Assembly (NCBI GenBank): GCA_018881555.1
Contig: JACAXG010000026.1
Location: forward strand, 8,604,512 to 8,668,511
Source of the DNA: Amblyornis subalaris
Lineage: Eukaryota > Chordata > Aves > Passeriformes > Ptilonorhynchidae
Direction of reading: 5' to 3'
DNA: 64,000 nucleotides
How positions within the stretch are numbered: position 1 is the stretch's first letter; each line of letters opens with the position of its first letter. This document shows, piece after piece, positions 9,231 through 19,800 of the stretch. The notes beneath the pieces were generated by a model. It was not told the origin of the DNA. It saw only the letters and a program-made list of their open reading frames with translations, and searched no databases. Both the position numbers and the translations under genes were made by a program.

Positions 9231-9960
9231 GGCCACGGGTGGACAGGGAGGGAGGGGAGAGAGAGCCAGTGCAGAGCTCTTTCTTGATCTCAGTGAGAAA
9301 GGTCTGGAAACAAATGCTTAATGAAGTAGCTGGTTTAAAAACACAGACTAAGAGGAATANAGGTAGTAAAACTTTTGTCTTCGGATGCTGGGGACCTCAT
9401 ACTCATGCAGCATCAGGTGGAGCCCAGATGGATTTTTCCCAAGGTGTGAGGCACAGATTCTGCCCATGGAGAGAAGTCCCCCCTTTTTGTTCATTTGAGC
9501 TATTATATACAATTTCTTAAAAAAACCCTCCCACAACTGTATTCAAAAAGATGTTCACATAAGAACCTTTTGCTGCCACTGCATGCACAAGTGGAAGCTT
9601 CCTGCAGGCTGCTCTGGTCGGGTGAGCTGGCTGAGTTTAATCCATGACCAAGGAGCCCATGCAGCACAACTCAGCACAGCACATGCCTGCTCAGGTTGAT
9701 TATTGTGTGGGTCACTGAACTTTTGATGTACAGTGGGCTTCTGATAAGGATCACTACATTCCAGCCCTCCATCCACATAAGCTTACATTCCCTTGAGATT
9801 TGGTAAACTACAGATTGTATCAATAACATACAAGCTTCGTGAGCCCAGAATACAAGGCCCAAAAGAGCAGGTNTGACCTGTTTGAGAGCACTAATACCTC
9901 AAATACATGTTCTTCGAGGCTCGCAGTGCACCATTGGACTACATTATACAAAGAGTATAG
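9231..9960. other. Higher-complexity block, origin unknown
   Basis: About 700 bp with clearly more G and C than its surroundings, a TATATA motif near 9504, and overlapping short open frames on both strands. It may be a decayed LTR or other old repeat. I could not define ends, duplications or a protein motif. Confidence 0.3.
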
Positions 9961-11729
9961 ATAGAAATTATTGTTATAAATACATAGATGTGTATAATAC
10001 ACTTACACACACAGAGAAGGAGAAAAATCTCCTAATAGACANTATAAAATACAGCAGATAAGGCCCAATCTTTTTNAAAAATACATATCTGCCAAGATCT
10101 GCTCCATATTCCTAAGTTTCTGATCATACCCCCACCCCAGTTTCAGCAGAAAATACATTTGCTTTTAACTATCTGCCAGTTGTGAGCATAATGTGAAGAA
10201 TCTCTAGTAAGATAACTTTCTATGCATTCCTGAGTTTCTCACTGGTATGGCTTAAGAGTGTTTTTAGTTGAAAATGTTTTCCTCCCATAGATTTCTGACA
10301 CGGATGCTATCAGGACAATTCAGTAATTGCAAAAATGATACAAGCATCTACAGGACAGACCATGTAGAGGTCAGGGTGAGGTTCANTTTGTTATTAGTAG
10401 TTTTTTATTCACCAATATCTGAGAGGTGCGAGAACATATATATACCAGCAGCTGAACCAATACCTATTGGTTAAAACTTNCCTGGTAGAAGGACAGGTCT
10501 GTGTAGCATTTACATGGGGTCTCCCGAATATAAGATATACAGGAAAAGCCAGGTGTGTGTGTCAGTACAGAGCACCACGTGAGAGCTGCCCTGTAACTGA
10601 AGACAGAAGTTTGGATATACTCATTTTCCAATAAATGCCTGAGGCAGGGAGAGCTGTGCATAGTCTGAATGTTTTTGTCAAGAAATAAGGTGAGCTGTGC
10701 AATGAGATCCTGAGTGACATGAAGGAGGTGAGGCTTTGAGCAGTGCAAGGAGAGAGAATGAGAATTGGCTACACAGANTGGGCTTTTTTGTTTGCTTGCC
10801 CCCTTTGAGGTAACATTAGAATTTTAACTTCATTAAGACTAAGCTGAAGCCAGAAACATCTAAAAGGCAAGAGGAGACAAAGAGGATGAGAAAAAACAAG
10901 GAATGGAAAAAGACAAGTCAGTCTAGAACCCTTAATTCATAAAAAGAAAATGATCTTTTGTCAGAGGAAACAAGAACGTTGAGCTTTACCTCATTTCAGG
11001 AACTGGTTATTAAAATTCAGAAGAATTCTTGCTTCTGAAGCTGCTTAGGTTTTAAGCTTGCATTTATCTGCTTGCAATATGGGCCATTTTTCCTTCTGAC
11101 ATATTTATGCATTTTTTTATGACAAGTAAATAATATTTATATTTATTTAGCACTGAAGCAATTATGTGATGTGGGCTGATAAATACTAAAAGAATATTTA
11201 CCAAAACAGGAATGAAAGCTACTAGGCTTGTTTTTGTGTCAGCACAAATTATTTATTCTGTTTACAATAAATATTTTTTGTCCTAGTCACCTGGGAAATC
11301 AGACTCAGCCACACATCAGTAGTCTCAATAGCAATTCTAAGGAGGAAAAATCTCTTTCTCTCTCTCTGATTAATAGTTGCCAAACAGAAAATAGACCATT
11401 TTGGACCATATTAAAATCTTTCTTTGAAAAATATAAATATGTATAGATACAATTTTGTCCTTTAGAACAATTGTTTAATAATTCTAGTTTACTTCTTGAG
11501 GAAGGTCTTGCTTCTCTTACAAATTGGACTAAGCATTATTCCTCATGGAAAGATGACAGATGATCAGACACAGAAGTGGATTTAACACTTATTTTTCTTA
11601 AGGTGTGAATAGACAGATATCAGCTGTAGTTTCTGGTTGACTCAAAAAATGCTGTGGATTTCTGTAAGAAATTTCCTTTTAATTAGATTTTGACATTTTT
11701 TGACTTCACTCTTTTGACCAGTGACTGGA
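9961..11729. other. AT-rich non-coding DNA
   Basis: No gene recognised. Contains a short perfect palindrome with CCAAT/ATTGG arms (10455-10472) and an A/G-rich stretch at about 10820-10930. Confidence 0.5.
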
Positions 11730-11990
11730 CTTGAGTGAATGGCATTACGCTGAGTCAGGGCAGGTTTTGGTTGGATACTGGGAACAGGTTCTTCACCCAG
11801 AGGGTGGGTGGGCACTGANGAGACTCCCAAGGGAAGTGGTCACANCACTAAACCCGACAGCTCAAGAAGTGTTTGGACAATACTCTCAGGCACATGGTGG
11901 GATTGTTGGGGTGTCCTGCTCAGGGCCAGGAGTTGGACTTGATGATCCCTGTCGGTCCCTTCCAACTCAGCTTATTCTGTGATTCTATGA
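11730..11990 (+). mobile_element. CR1 LINE, 3' end fragment
   Basis: Shows the CR1 3' portion: a GGTTCTTCACCCAGAGGGTGG-type segment, GACTTGATGATCCCTGTCGG, TCCCTTCCAACTCAG and the terminal ATTCTGTGATTCTATGA. It is truncated at the 5' end, as most CR1 copies are. The open frame through it is interrupted by N calls and does not encode a complete protein. Confidence 0.85.
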
Positions 11991-14189
11991 TATCAAATAA
12001 TATGAAGGTGTATTTGATTTTTACCAGAGTAATTGACTCTGATGTTAGGAGCAATGACAATGTACATAATACAAGTCTATTGGTTAAGGAATCCTTAATG
12101 CACAAAATCAACATGACATTCTATGAAGACATAAAAACCAGAAGATTCTTACTTGTTATAAGGATTTTATTTATCAAATAAGTGCAATAACTACTTAGTT
12201 AGTAAGCAGATAATATTAAAATATTTTTCTAGACTTTCTTTTGGGGAAAGAAAACCCTACCAACCAAATCTCTCTTTGTTTTTCAGAAATCCAAGAGAAA
12301 ATAGTTAAACTTCNCTGCATGGGGGGACAAAAGAAGCCGATCTCTTCTGTGCTTTAAGGTTTTCACTCCATTAATTTGCTGTTTCATGAGTGGGGCATTT
12401 AGAAATCTTTTTCTTTTCTTTTTAATTGAAATGCAAAGTACTATCTCATGTACTCTTAATAGGATTAAAGGATTCATCATTCCCTCCTGCCTAGCTGGGT
12501 AATTGTACAGATGTACGTTAATTAGCTTTGTGCCAGTGTTTGTGTCTTCCACAGGTTCTGCTGTGCTTACTTGGCTGGGTATTCTTTGTTTTGAGGTCTG
12601 AGGGGAGGAACTGGTTCACATGAAGTATTCAGTTTTTTACTCTAAACCTTAGAAGTAAAAAAAAANGTTTTGAAGTATGTTAATTTATACTTTTTCCTCC
12701 TTTCCCTCAAAATAATAATTCCTAGCAGGTAAACAAGTCTTTATTCAATGTAAACGTACATTTTTATATATGGAAATAGAGAGAGATGAGTATGCAATGT
12801 TTATGGTTTCACTGTTGTAGCTGTGATGGTGTAAGAACAATCGTCTGTTAAAGCAGACCACTTTCCCATTTTTAGGACTTTTTCATTATATATGTATTCA
12901 TGTTCATGACTTAAGTTTGATCAAAGGCAACTAAAGAGGTAAATATGAGAATATACCAATATATGACAATATGTCCATTCTTTAAATGTAGCCATAAAAA
13001 GGTATAAAAGGAAGACTAAGACTGAACACGTCATACTTCCACCTAGTACCTCTAAATTCCATATGGTTTTTCATCTTAAAGAAGTCCTGAGACAGGCTTG
13101 TTTCAGTTGGCATTAAAATTTAAATTTCACTGACAACTTGGGATCAGGTTCCAGAATCAATTTAAAACCCAAAAACCCATTTATACACACCACCAATTTT
13201 TTTCTCAAGTTGCTATTTTGAATGACTTATTTTATATTTATTTGATCATTTAAAATACGACTCTGATGACAGAAAGTGATGAGCAACATGGCCACATTTC
13301 TGAAAACAGCTGGGTAACTCTTCAGAAAAAAAAAAAAAGAATACTCTGAATGATCTTTATATTTGGGAACAGGTCACAGATGGAGTGCTCAGAGTTCATC
13401 TTTTAGGGGAATTCATTATTTACTCAGCAAAACAGGAAGATTTTTACCTAGAATTTTAAGACTTGTTTCTATATTCATTGTGTATAATACTGGAGCATGA
13501 TCCCTCAAAAAACTGGAATCAGTGGGGATCAAATCCTTGAAAACTAGTCACATACTTCTCATTTCTGCTTTTTTCTACTCGTTTCTCCCATTTACATTAT
13601 CTGCTTTCACCTCCTATTTTTCCCCAAGGTTTTTGTTCTATTTCTGCTCCCACCCATGACCGGTGCTCAACATTTCTCTTCACTATTCTACTCTCATATG
13701 GGCTGAGTTTCACTTGACCTATGGTGAGCAACTCCTTTGAAGACAATGCTCATAAAATCAATTTAGATCTCTGCAAGCCTTGTGGGACTACATAATATTA
13801 CAGAAGTACTGTACTTGGCAAACAATTAATATCTGTTCAGAGTAAATCTGTACCTGCAGGAAGGGGTCTTTCATGAATGGTCAATCTCCAATCAGGAATA
13901 TTTTTGTCCCAGTAAAGAATTATTTTTGTAAGGATTTATTCTTACAAGTAACCCAGGAGAAAATAATACAAAGGAACATATAAAGAGGATAATTTAAACT
14001 ACATAAATTCAGACCTGCATGGCATGAATTCAGAATGAAAGTGCTCTTCACCTAGTTTTGGTTAGTTAATTTGGGAATGAGTATGTATACTAGTAACAAA
14101 GACTGTCTTCATGAAGAGGCATAGAGAAGTTTAAGTTATTTGGCCTTTATTCCAAATTCAGGAGTCCTTAATGTTAGAAACTGTTAGAA
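11991..14189. other. AT-rich non-coding DNA
   Basis: No gene recognised. Contains an A12-type run near 13329-13340 and several short T-rich tracts. Open frames are under 100 codons and lack coding features. Confidence 0.5.
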
Positions 14190-14237
14190 CTAAATGGCTG
14201 TTGTAGGTCCCTTCCAACTGAAACAGTCTATTCTAAA
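14190..14237 (+). mobile_element. CR1 LINE, very short 3' tail
   Basis: GTTGTAGGTCCCTTCCAACTG followed by AAACAGTCTATTCTA matches the last few dozen bases of CR1, with the terminal repeat degraded. The 5' limit is not sharp. Confidence 0.6.
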
Positions 14238-14602
14238 ATGCAGTCACATCAGTGTGATATCATAGCAGAGTCTTTTGTATCTGTCCCATCTCTGAACAAT
14301 TCTNCGTGTAGAGGAAAGAACTGAAAATATTCTAAAAAGTTAAGGATGGTGAAAGTCTTCCAATGGGATGAGTATATGTTCAAGGTGTCAAAAGGGAAAG
14401 ACAATTATAAATAAAGTGGATAAAAACCACAAAACAGTATGAAGGTATTGAAATCTAATATTAATACCCACTCAGATGCTATCTATAGCTTTATTTACTT
14501 GATATAAACAGCAGGTTGATGAAACAGGCCAATTTCAGTATGTAGTATTGAAATGCTACACTGCTGAAGAAAATTCATAAGCAAGGGGACTTCTTTTTGC
14601 CC
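14238..14602. other. AT-rich non-coding DNA
   Basis: Nothing recognised. The stretch ends at the target-site duplication of the following LTR. Confidence 0.5.
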
Positions 14603-14608
14603 AAACCC
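14603..14608. repeat. Target-site duplication, left copy (aaaccc)
   Basis: Identical to 15162-15167 on the other side of the LTR. A 6-bp duplication is typical of class II retroviral integrases. Confidence 0.85.
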
Positions 14609-15161
14609 TGCTGCGGCGTGCTCGGTGGCACAGCGACGCAGCCTTCCCGAGAGCGATCCTGGTTTCGGCGGCGCCTCGGCGCGGCAGCGCGGCACAGTGT
14701 AGCTTTCCCACGCTCGCGCAGGCAGACNCGTGCAGCCCGCGCCTTAAGACGGAGGTAAAGAGTCGGGAAGCGGACTCTCCTTATGATGTTCCAAAAGATG
14801 GCGTTTATTGGAGGGTCAGGGAAGGAAGCCCAAAGGGGCAGGGTGACACAGGATTATATACTGCACAGACAAGGGGCAGAGAAAACACTGAGGACCAATT
14901 ACACGAGAGTGAAAGCGAGAAGGAAAGGCGGGATTACAATACAAATAACCAGTAAGGGTAGGTCAGGGGAGGAGCAGGGAAAGAGGGCAAATACAACATC
15001 GAGGAAGGGAGAATTTTCCAGAGCATAACCATAAAGGGAACACAGATTGACAGACTAACTGAACAGGGGATGTACCAAAAACAGAGCCTGGGGGGAGAGA
15101 CCTTCCTCACTATTACAGCCGAGAGGGAGAGACTTTATAGGTGGCAAAATCCACCACCACA
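14609..15161 (-). mobile_element. Solo LTR, class II type, minus strand
   Basis: A 553-bp element bounded by TG…CA and by perfect aaaccc duplications. On the minus strand it begins TGTGGTGGTGG and has a TATATAA box (14860-14854), AATAAA (14819-14814) and a very GC- and CpG-rich U5 (about 14609-14760). No primer-binding site or gag sequence follows, so it is a solo LTR left by recombination between two LTRs. The duplications are identical and CpGs remain, which suggests a fairly young insertion. It is not obviously the same family as the LTR at 3605-4099. Confidence 0.85.
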
Positions 15162-15167
15162 AAACCC
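15162..15167. repeat. Target-site duplication, right copy (aaaccc)
   Basis: Partner of 14603-14608. Confidence 0.85.
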
Positions 15168-15952
15168 TAAAATATTTCTTAAAGACCATATTAAATAGGA
15201 CCACTAAGGAAGTATCCATACACTGTTCATATCATCAAGACCAGAATTTCTCTCTGAAAAGAACAAAAAAAAATGAACCTTTTTTATTTGTAGTATATGC
15301 AAAAAAAGGAACCAAAATTCAATGAGAAGAGTAGCTGAAAGGTGCTGATCTTTTACAGGTGATAACCTCATAAAAAATGATTGATCAGAGGAAAGCAGTT
15401 GTTTTCAGTTATTCTGTCTCACAGCTGTACTGAGGGGAGGGACATTTCACCAAAATAGTGTTGTCTGGCTGGAGAGTACTGAGGTCCGGATGAACACAAG
15501 GTGCACAACGGAACTTCAGGTCCAGCAAGGTGGAAATGGAAAGGCTAAAGAGCTGATGAGGACCAAGCAGCAGCAGTGCAGGGCTCTATCCAGAAAGCCA
15601 GTTTGCCCTGGTTGTTGTTCCCTACAGCAGACCTGTGTGATGTGACTACAAAATTATCTCTGCTCAAGCCAGTTTAAAGTTCATAGACATGTATGTACTG
15701 CAGCCATAGTGCATGGAAAACATCTTCACACTTAAATGAGATAATAACTAGAGAAAGATTAGTTTGCTGTGGTCTCTTTATCAGCATATGCTGCCTGGAG
15801 ACTAAAATCACACACATATATATTCATGTACATTAGGATTCAGTAATGCTTTATTTAGAAAGGCATGAATACCAAAGTAAATGTGTTCAAATAATTAAAG
15901 CAGGAATTGATTTGAGTCAGGATTAATGGAGTTTCTCTTTCATTCTCTACAG

Positions 15953-16051
15953 TAATGTCTGAATTGACTTTTGAAGAAAAGGTCCTTCCTCCATGCCCTG
16001 AACAAGAAAAGATGACCTTTGGAAAAGACATGCAGCAATGCATGATAAATG
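15953..16051 (+). other. Exon-like segment (candidate)
   Basis: Preceded by a good 3' splice-site pattern (GTTTCTCTTTCATTCTCTACAG). It carries an ATG-started open frame (15955-16104, 49 codons, beginning Met-Ser-Glu-Leu-Thr-Phe-Glu-Glu-Lys) and has a weak donor, G-GTATGA, at 16051/16052. The implied exon is 99 bp, a multiple of three. The peptide is hydrophilic and protein-like but matches nothing I know. An overlapping 93-codon frame on the minus strand cannot be excluded as the real one. Short open frames with a chance acceptor are common in AT-rich DNA, so this is only a candidate. Confidence 0.22.
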
Positions 16052-17671
16052 GTATGAAGTGTGATCTGGGGCCATTAAATCCTGCTAGTGCCCTCAGAGT
16101 GTGACTGAGTGATGTACCAGGGAATTTCCCATGCACTTACTTTACTATGCCAGTTTAGTTCTAAAAGAAAGTTGGATAGTTTAAAAATAGTATTTTCAGC
16201 TACTCACCAGTACCTTACAGACACAGTCCTGATCCTGTTTAATTTGTGTAGCCTGCTACCTATATCTCTGAGCTATTTTTCCAATACAAGCATTAAATTT
16301 CTCGTGGGTACAGTTATAGACATGCAGGTCTCAACAGGATCAAAGCCTGTGACTTTTTCATGACGTAGAGCTACATTTGCAGCAGATTTCCTATTTTAGT
16401 TAACTCTCTGAATCTTCTTTGACAAAAAAATGCATTTACCTTGAATTCTACAAAAAAAAGTGCTTGTGGTGTTTCTAGTAAAACTGACATCAACTTCATT
16501 TAAGATAAAAAGAGAGACACTTCAGCAGTCTTCTGGAGGGAAGTCTCAGCATCTATTCTGAAAATTAGACAGTAGTTAAAGAAAGCAGAATTAGAAAAGT
16601 ACAACAATTCATTTAGCTTATCCCTTCACAAAATTCAACTTTTTCTGTCAAAATAAGATACCAAAGAGGATGACTGACAGAGAAAGAATTTTTTAGAAAA
16701 CCAAAAACAACAAAGCGAAAGTATTCAAGAGCAGTGTTTCATCAGCACACATTCTTTTGAAAATGTGTGTCCACTCATACAAGACATGATATGACTCAAT
16801 GTCAAAGTCCAGTACTTGCATCTTTAGTGTTGTGATTCATATGAAGGATGACTTTGTTTTCCTCTATTTCCTCAATTTGCCAATCACTTCTAACTTAAGC
16901 TTGCACATGGATAAATTAGATTACACTCAAACATTTTAAATTCTCTTACCAGTGCCTCATATCACAATAAAATCTGACCACACAGTTTTTGGCAATAAAT
17001 GATAGAGGGAATTCTTCTAATCCTGTTTGACAGAAAAATTCTTAAAATATGAGAAAAACAGAGGCAGCCACTTGAACTGTGTTGCCTCTTAACAGAAAAC
17101 CAGTGCAGAAACAGGTTTGAAATGCACTTTGTTTGTTATACTCCGAGAATTTTTTGCAGCATTTTATAAGTTCCCAATGTCAAAGTATTCACACTTTTCT
17201 TGGAGACTGCAGTACAAATGTATAACCTTGCAACATGCAGCCTTGCAATTAATGGAAAATGGGAAAGAAAAATGGAATAAGTCTAAAAACATAAGCATGG
17301 TGAGAGGAAAAGAAGAAGGGAGAAAGGAAGGAAATGTAGACCTAACAGAAATGTACTATTTTTTCAAAGCAAGGAGTGTAATATGAATATCATTATGAAA
17401 AGAAAGAAGACAAGTGGAAAACAAACCTATGTGAGTGATTTAACTTCACTGATTTGTCAGAAAAGTGTATTAAAAAAGCAAGAGTGAAGACACAAGAGCT
17501 GAAAACAGTGAAATAGACTTCTAATTTGCTGTATTATGTCTGAAGAAATAACATGATCTGATGTTATGATAGAAAACTGTATAACAGAATTTAGTATGAA
17601 TTTGTTTCATCTACCTCCATGTTTTTATTTGGCCTAGGTTTTGTACAGAAGCAAAATCCATTTCCCTATTA

Positions 17672-17691
17672 ATCATCATCATCATCATCAC
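17672..17691. repeat. (ATC)n microsatellite
   Basis: Six consecutive ATC units after a T-rich tract. Confidence 0.9.
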
Positions 17692-19437
17692 TTTCTTAGT
17701 ATTCATATACAAATTTTTATTTCTATAAAATTAAAATTTTAACAATAATTNGTGTTCAAAAAATTAAAAAATTAATAAATTTTTTATGTCTTGATTTTTA
17801 GTTTTACTAAGTGTGTTCTTGGATCTTGTTCTACAGGTGAGAAAGAGCTGTTAGGAGTAGGCAAAAGAAATTCACTGTACCCTGCTGAGCACCAGCCATT
17901 TGCCATCTCATTCTTTCATGTTACTGATTTTTAAAAAAATTAAATAACTTCATCAATGTATTTTCATGCTTCACCCACACACTGCCATTGTCAATTGCCT
18001 GCATTAGTTCTAATTTTCTTAGTTTTGAAAAGGGTCATTGACAATTCAGATAACATTATGTAACATAATATTTTCTGGGTTTGTTTTATTTTGTCTAACA
18101 GAATTTCCTTCTTTGAAGACAAACTACCAACTTCACTCTGATCATGAACAGCTACTACATTAAGAACTATCCCATTTTTATGGAACAGCCTATTTGGTCA
18201 CTGAGTTGTTTTCCTGAACCATTACTCTTAATTTACAATTTAATCTGTTGTATGAGTTGTTGAAATTGAGTGTGGATTACCTTTTACTTGACTAGTACTG
18301 AATTACATCAGTCCGTCACCTTGACAAATAATGAGTAATGCAAGTAAATGTGCCTCAGAATACACAAAGTTTCACAGTGTAAGAATATGCTGTGAGTACA
18401 GCTACTTTCCTTGTATTAACCATACTCTAAAGACTGCTTTACACGTATTTGCATCTACTGAGCTATAAATGCATTGTAACAATGAATGAAAATTCATTGG
18501 AACTGAAAGACAAGCCACAAAGAATTATTTAGTGCAATGTCATTCTTTCTCTAAATCGCCATTAATTCAGAAAAATCTTATTAATTTACCTTGCTTAGAA
18601 ATAGTATCTTATGCCAAAAAGAAAAAAAAAAGCAAGAGTTTTTAACATTCTTGAAGGAATATACATTTTTTCATCATACATTTATTTTACAACACATAAG
18701 CTTTGCAAAATAAGAGTGCCTAGCAAATTACACACTCAATAATAACAAGTCGAATGGCCCTAGTTCTTATTTTAAGACTAAAGGAATGCACTAATGTTAA
18801 ATATGTTTTTAGTTTTGAACAAATCATTCTTCATTTCTGACAGAGTAATACTATTAGAGTAATATGCCCCTGATGTCTAAGCTGCATCTAACTGAACAGT
18901 GCTTATTACTGTCAAGGAAAGCAGAAGTCAAATATATATAATTTGTTTTAGCTCTGTCATCTAATACAGTATGGAATACAAAGTTAGCAACTAATGTGGA
19001 AAATTTAAATCAGGCTATAAATAGCTTTTAAAAAAGTAAGCATAGTAAACGCAATTTATGCATTGAACAAGTACAGAACTTGCACTACTATCACAGTTCT
19101 GTTAAGCAAATAAAAGAGGATGTAATTACATGGAAATATGCCATTTACAGCCAACTTTCTTCAGCTTTTTTTATGTGAAGTTTGTAAAAGGACGTGCAAA
19201 GCAGGTATAGCCAATTTACATGTCAAAATCTTCACCGTAATCTATTTGTATGTTGGTACAATCATCAAAGTCCTAGCATCAATAAAATATAAATCACATT
19301 TCTGTTGATTTCCTTTGAAGTAAGACTTCACATGTGAAAATTTCTTCTATCTGAACACAGTTATATAAACTATTCCTGAAGAGAAAGCCTGGCTTATATA
19401 GTCACTCATTCATCACCTGTGGTTATAGGGTTTTCAC

Positions 19438-19800
19438 TGAATCACAGAATGGTTGAGGTTGGAAGGGACTTCTGGAGGTACAAGCTCCCTGCTGAAGCAG
19501 GACTAGCTACAGCCTCTTGCCCAGGATCATGCCTAGAAGGATTTTGAAGGAAAAAGCCCCTCTAAGAAGGGAGGCTCTGCAACCTCTCTGGTCAATCTGT
19601 GCCAGTGTTCTGTCATTCTCAGCTGGAGACCCACACTTCAGCTTGTGCCATTGTCTGTTGTTGCTGAGCTACCAAAAAGAGCCTGGCTGCTCCTCTTTGC
19701 ACCCTCTCTTGAGATATTTATATACATTGATAAGATCCCTTTTGAGCGTTCTCTTCTCAAGGCTGAACTGTACCAGCTCTGTCAGATCCAAAACTATCAG
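19438..19800 (-). mobile_element. CR1 LINE, 3' part, minus strand
   Basis: The left end is the inverted CR1 tail, AATCACAGAATGGTTGAGG then TTGGAAGGGACTTCTGGAGG. It continues through the CTCCCTGCTGAAGCAGG and CAACCTCTCTGG-type segments of CR1 into more diverged sequence (AAGATCCCTTTTGAGC, CTCTTCTCAAGGCTGAAC). It is 5'-truncated and substantially mutated. Confidence 0.85.

Larger units (their letters stand above)
15168..19437. other. AT-rich non-coding DNA with possible splice signals
   Basis: No established gene. Contains an exon-like segment at 15953-16051, an (ATC)n microsatellite at 17672-17691 and a CAG-GTGAG junction at 17836/17837 that resembles a recursive splice site. The rest is AT-rich with no recognisable repeat. 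Confidence 0.45.

Noticed and set aside
9231..9960. Degraded LTR or gene
   Set aside because: There is only a composition shift and a TATA-like motif; no boundary, polyadenylation signal or motif makes the case.
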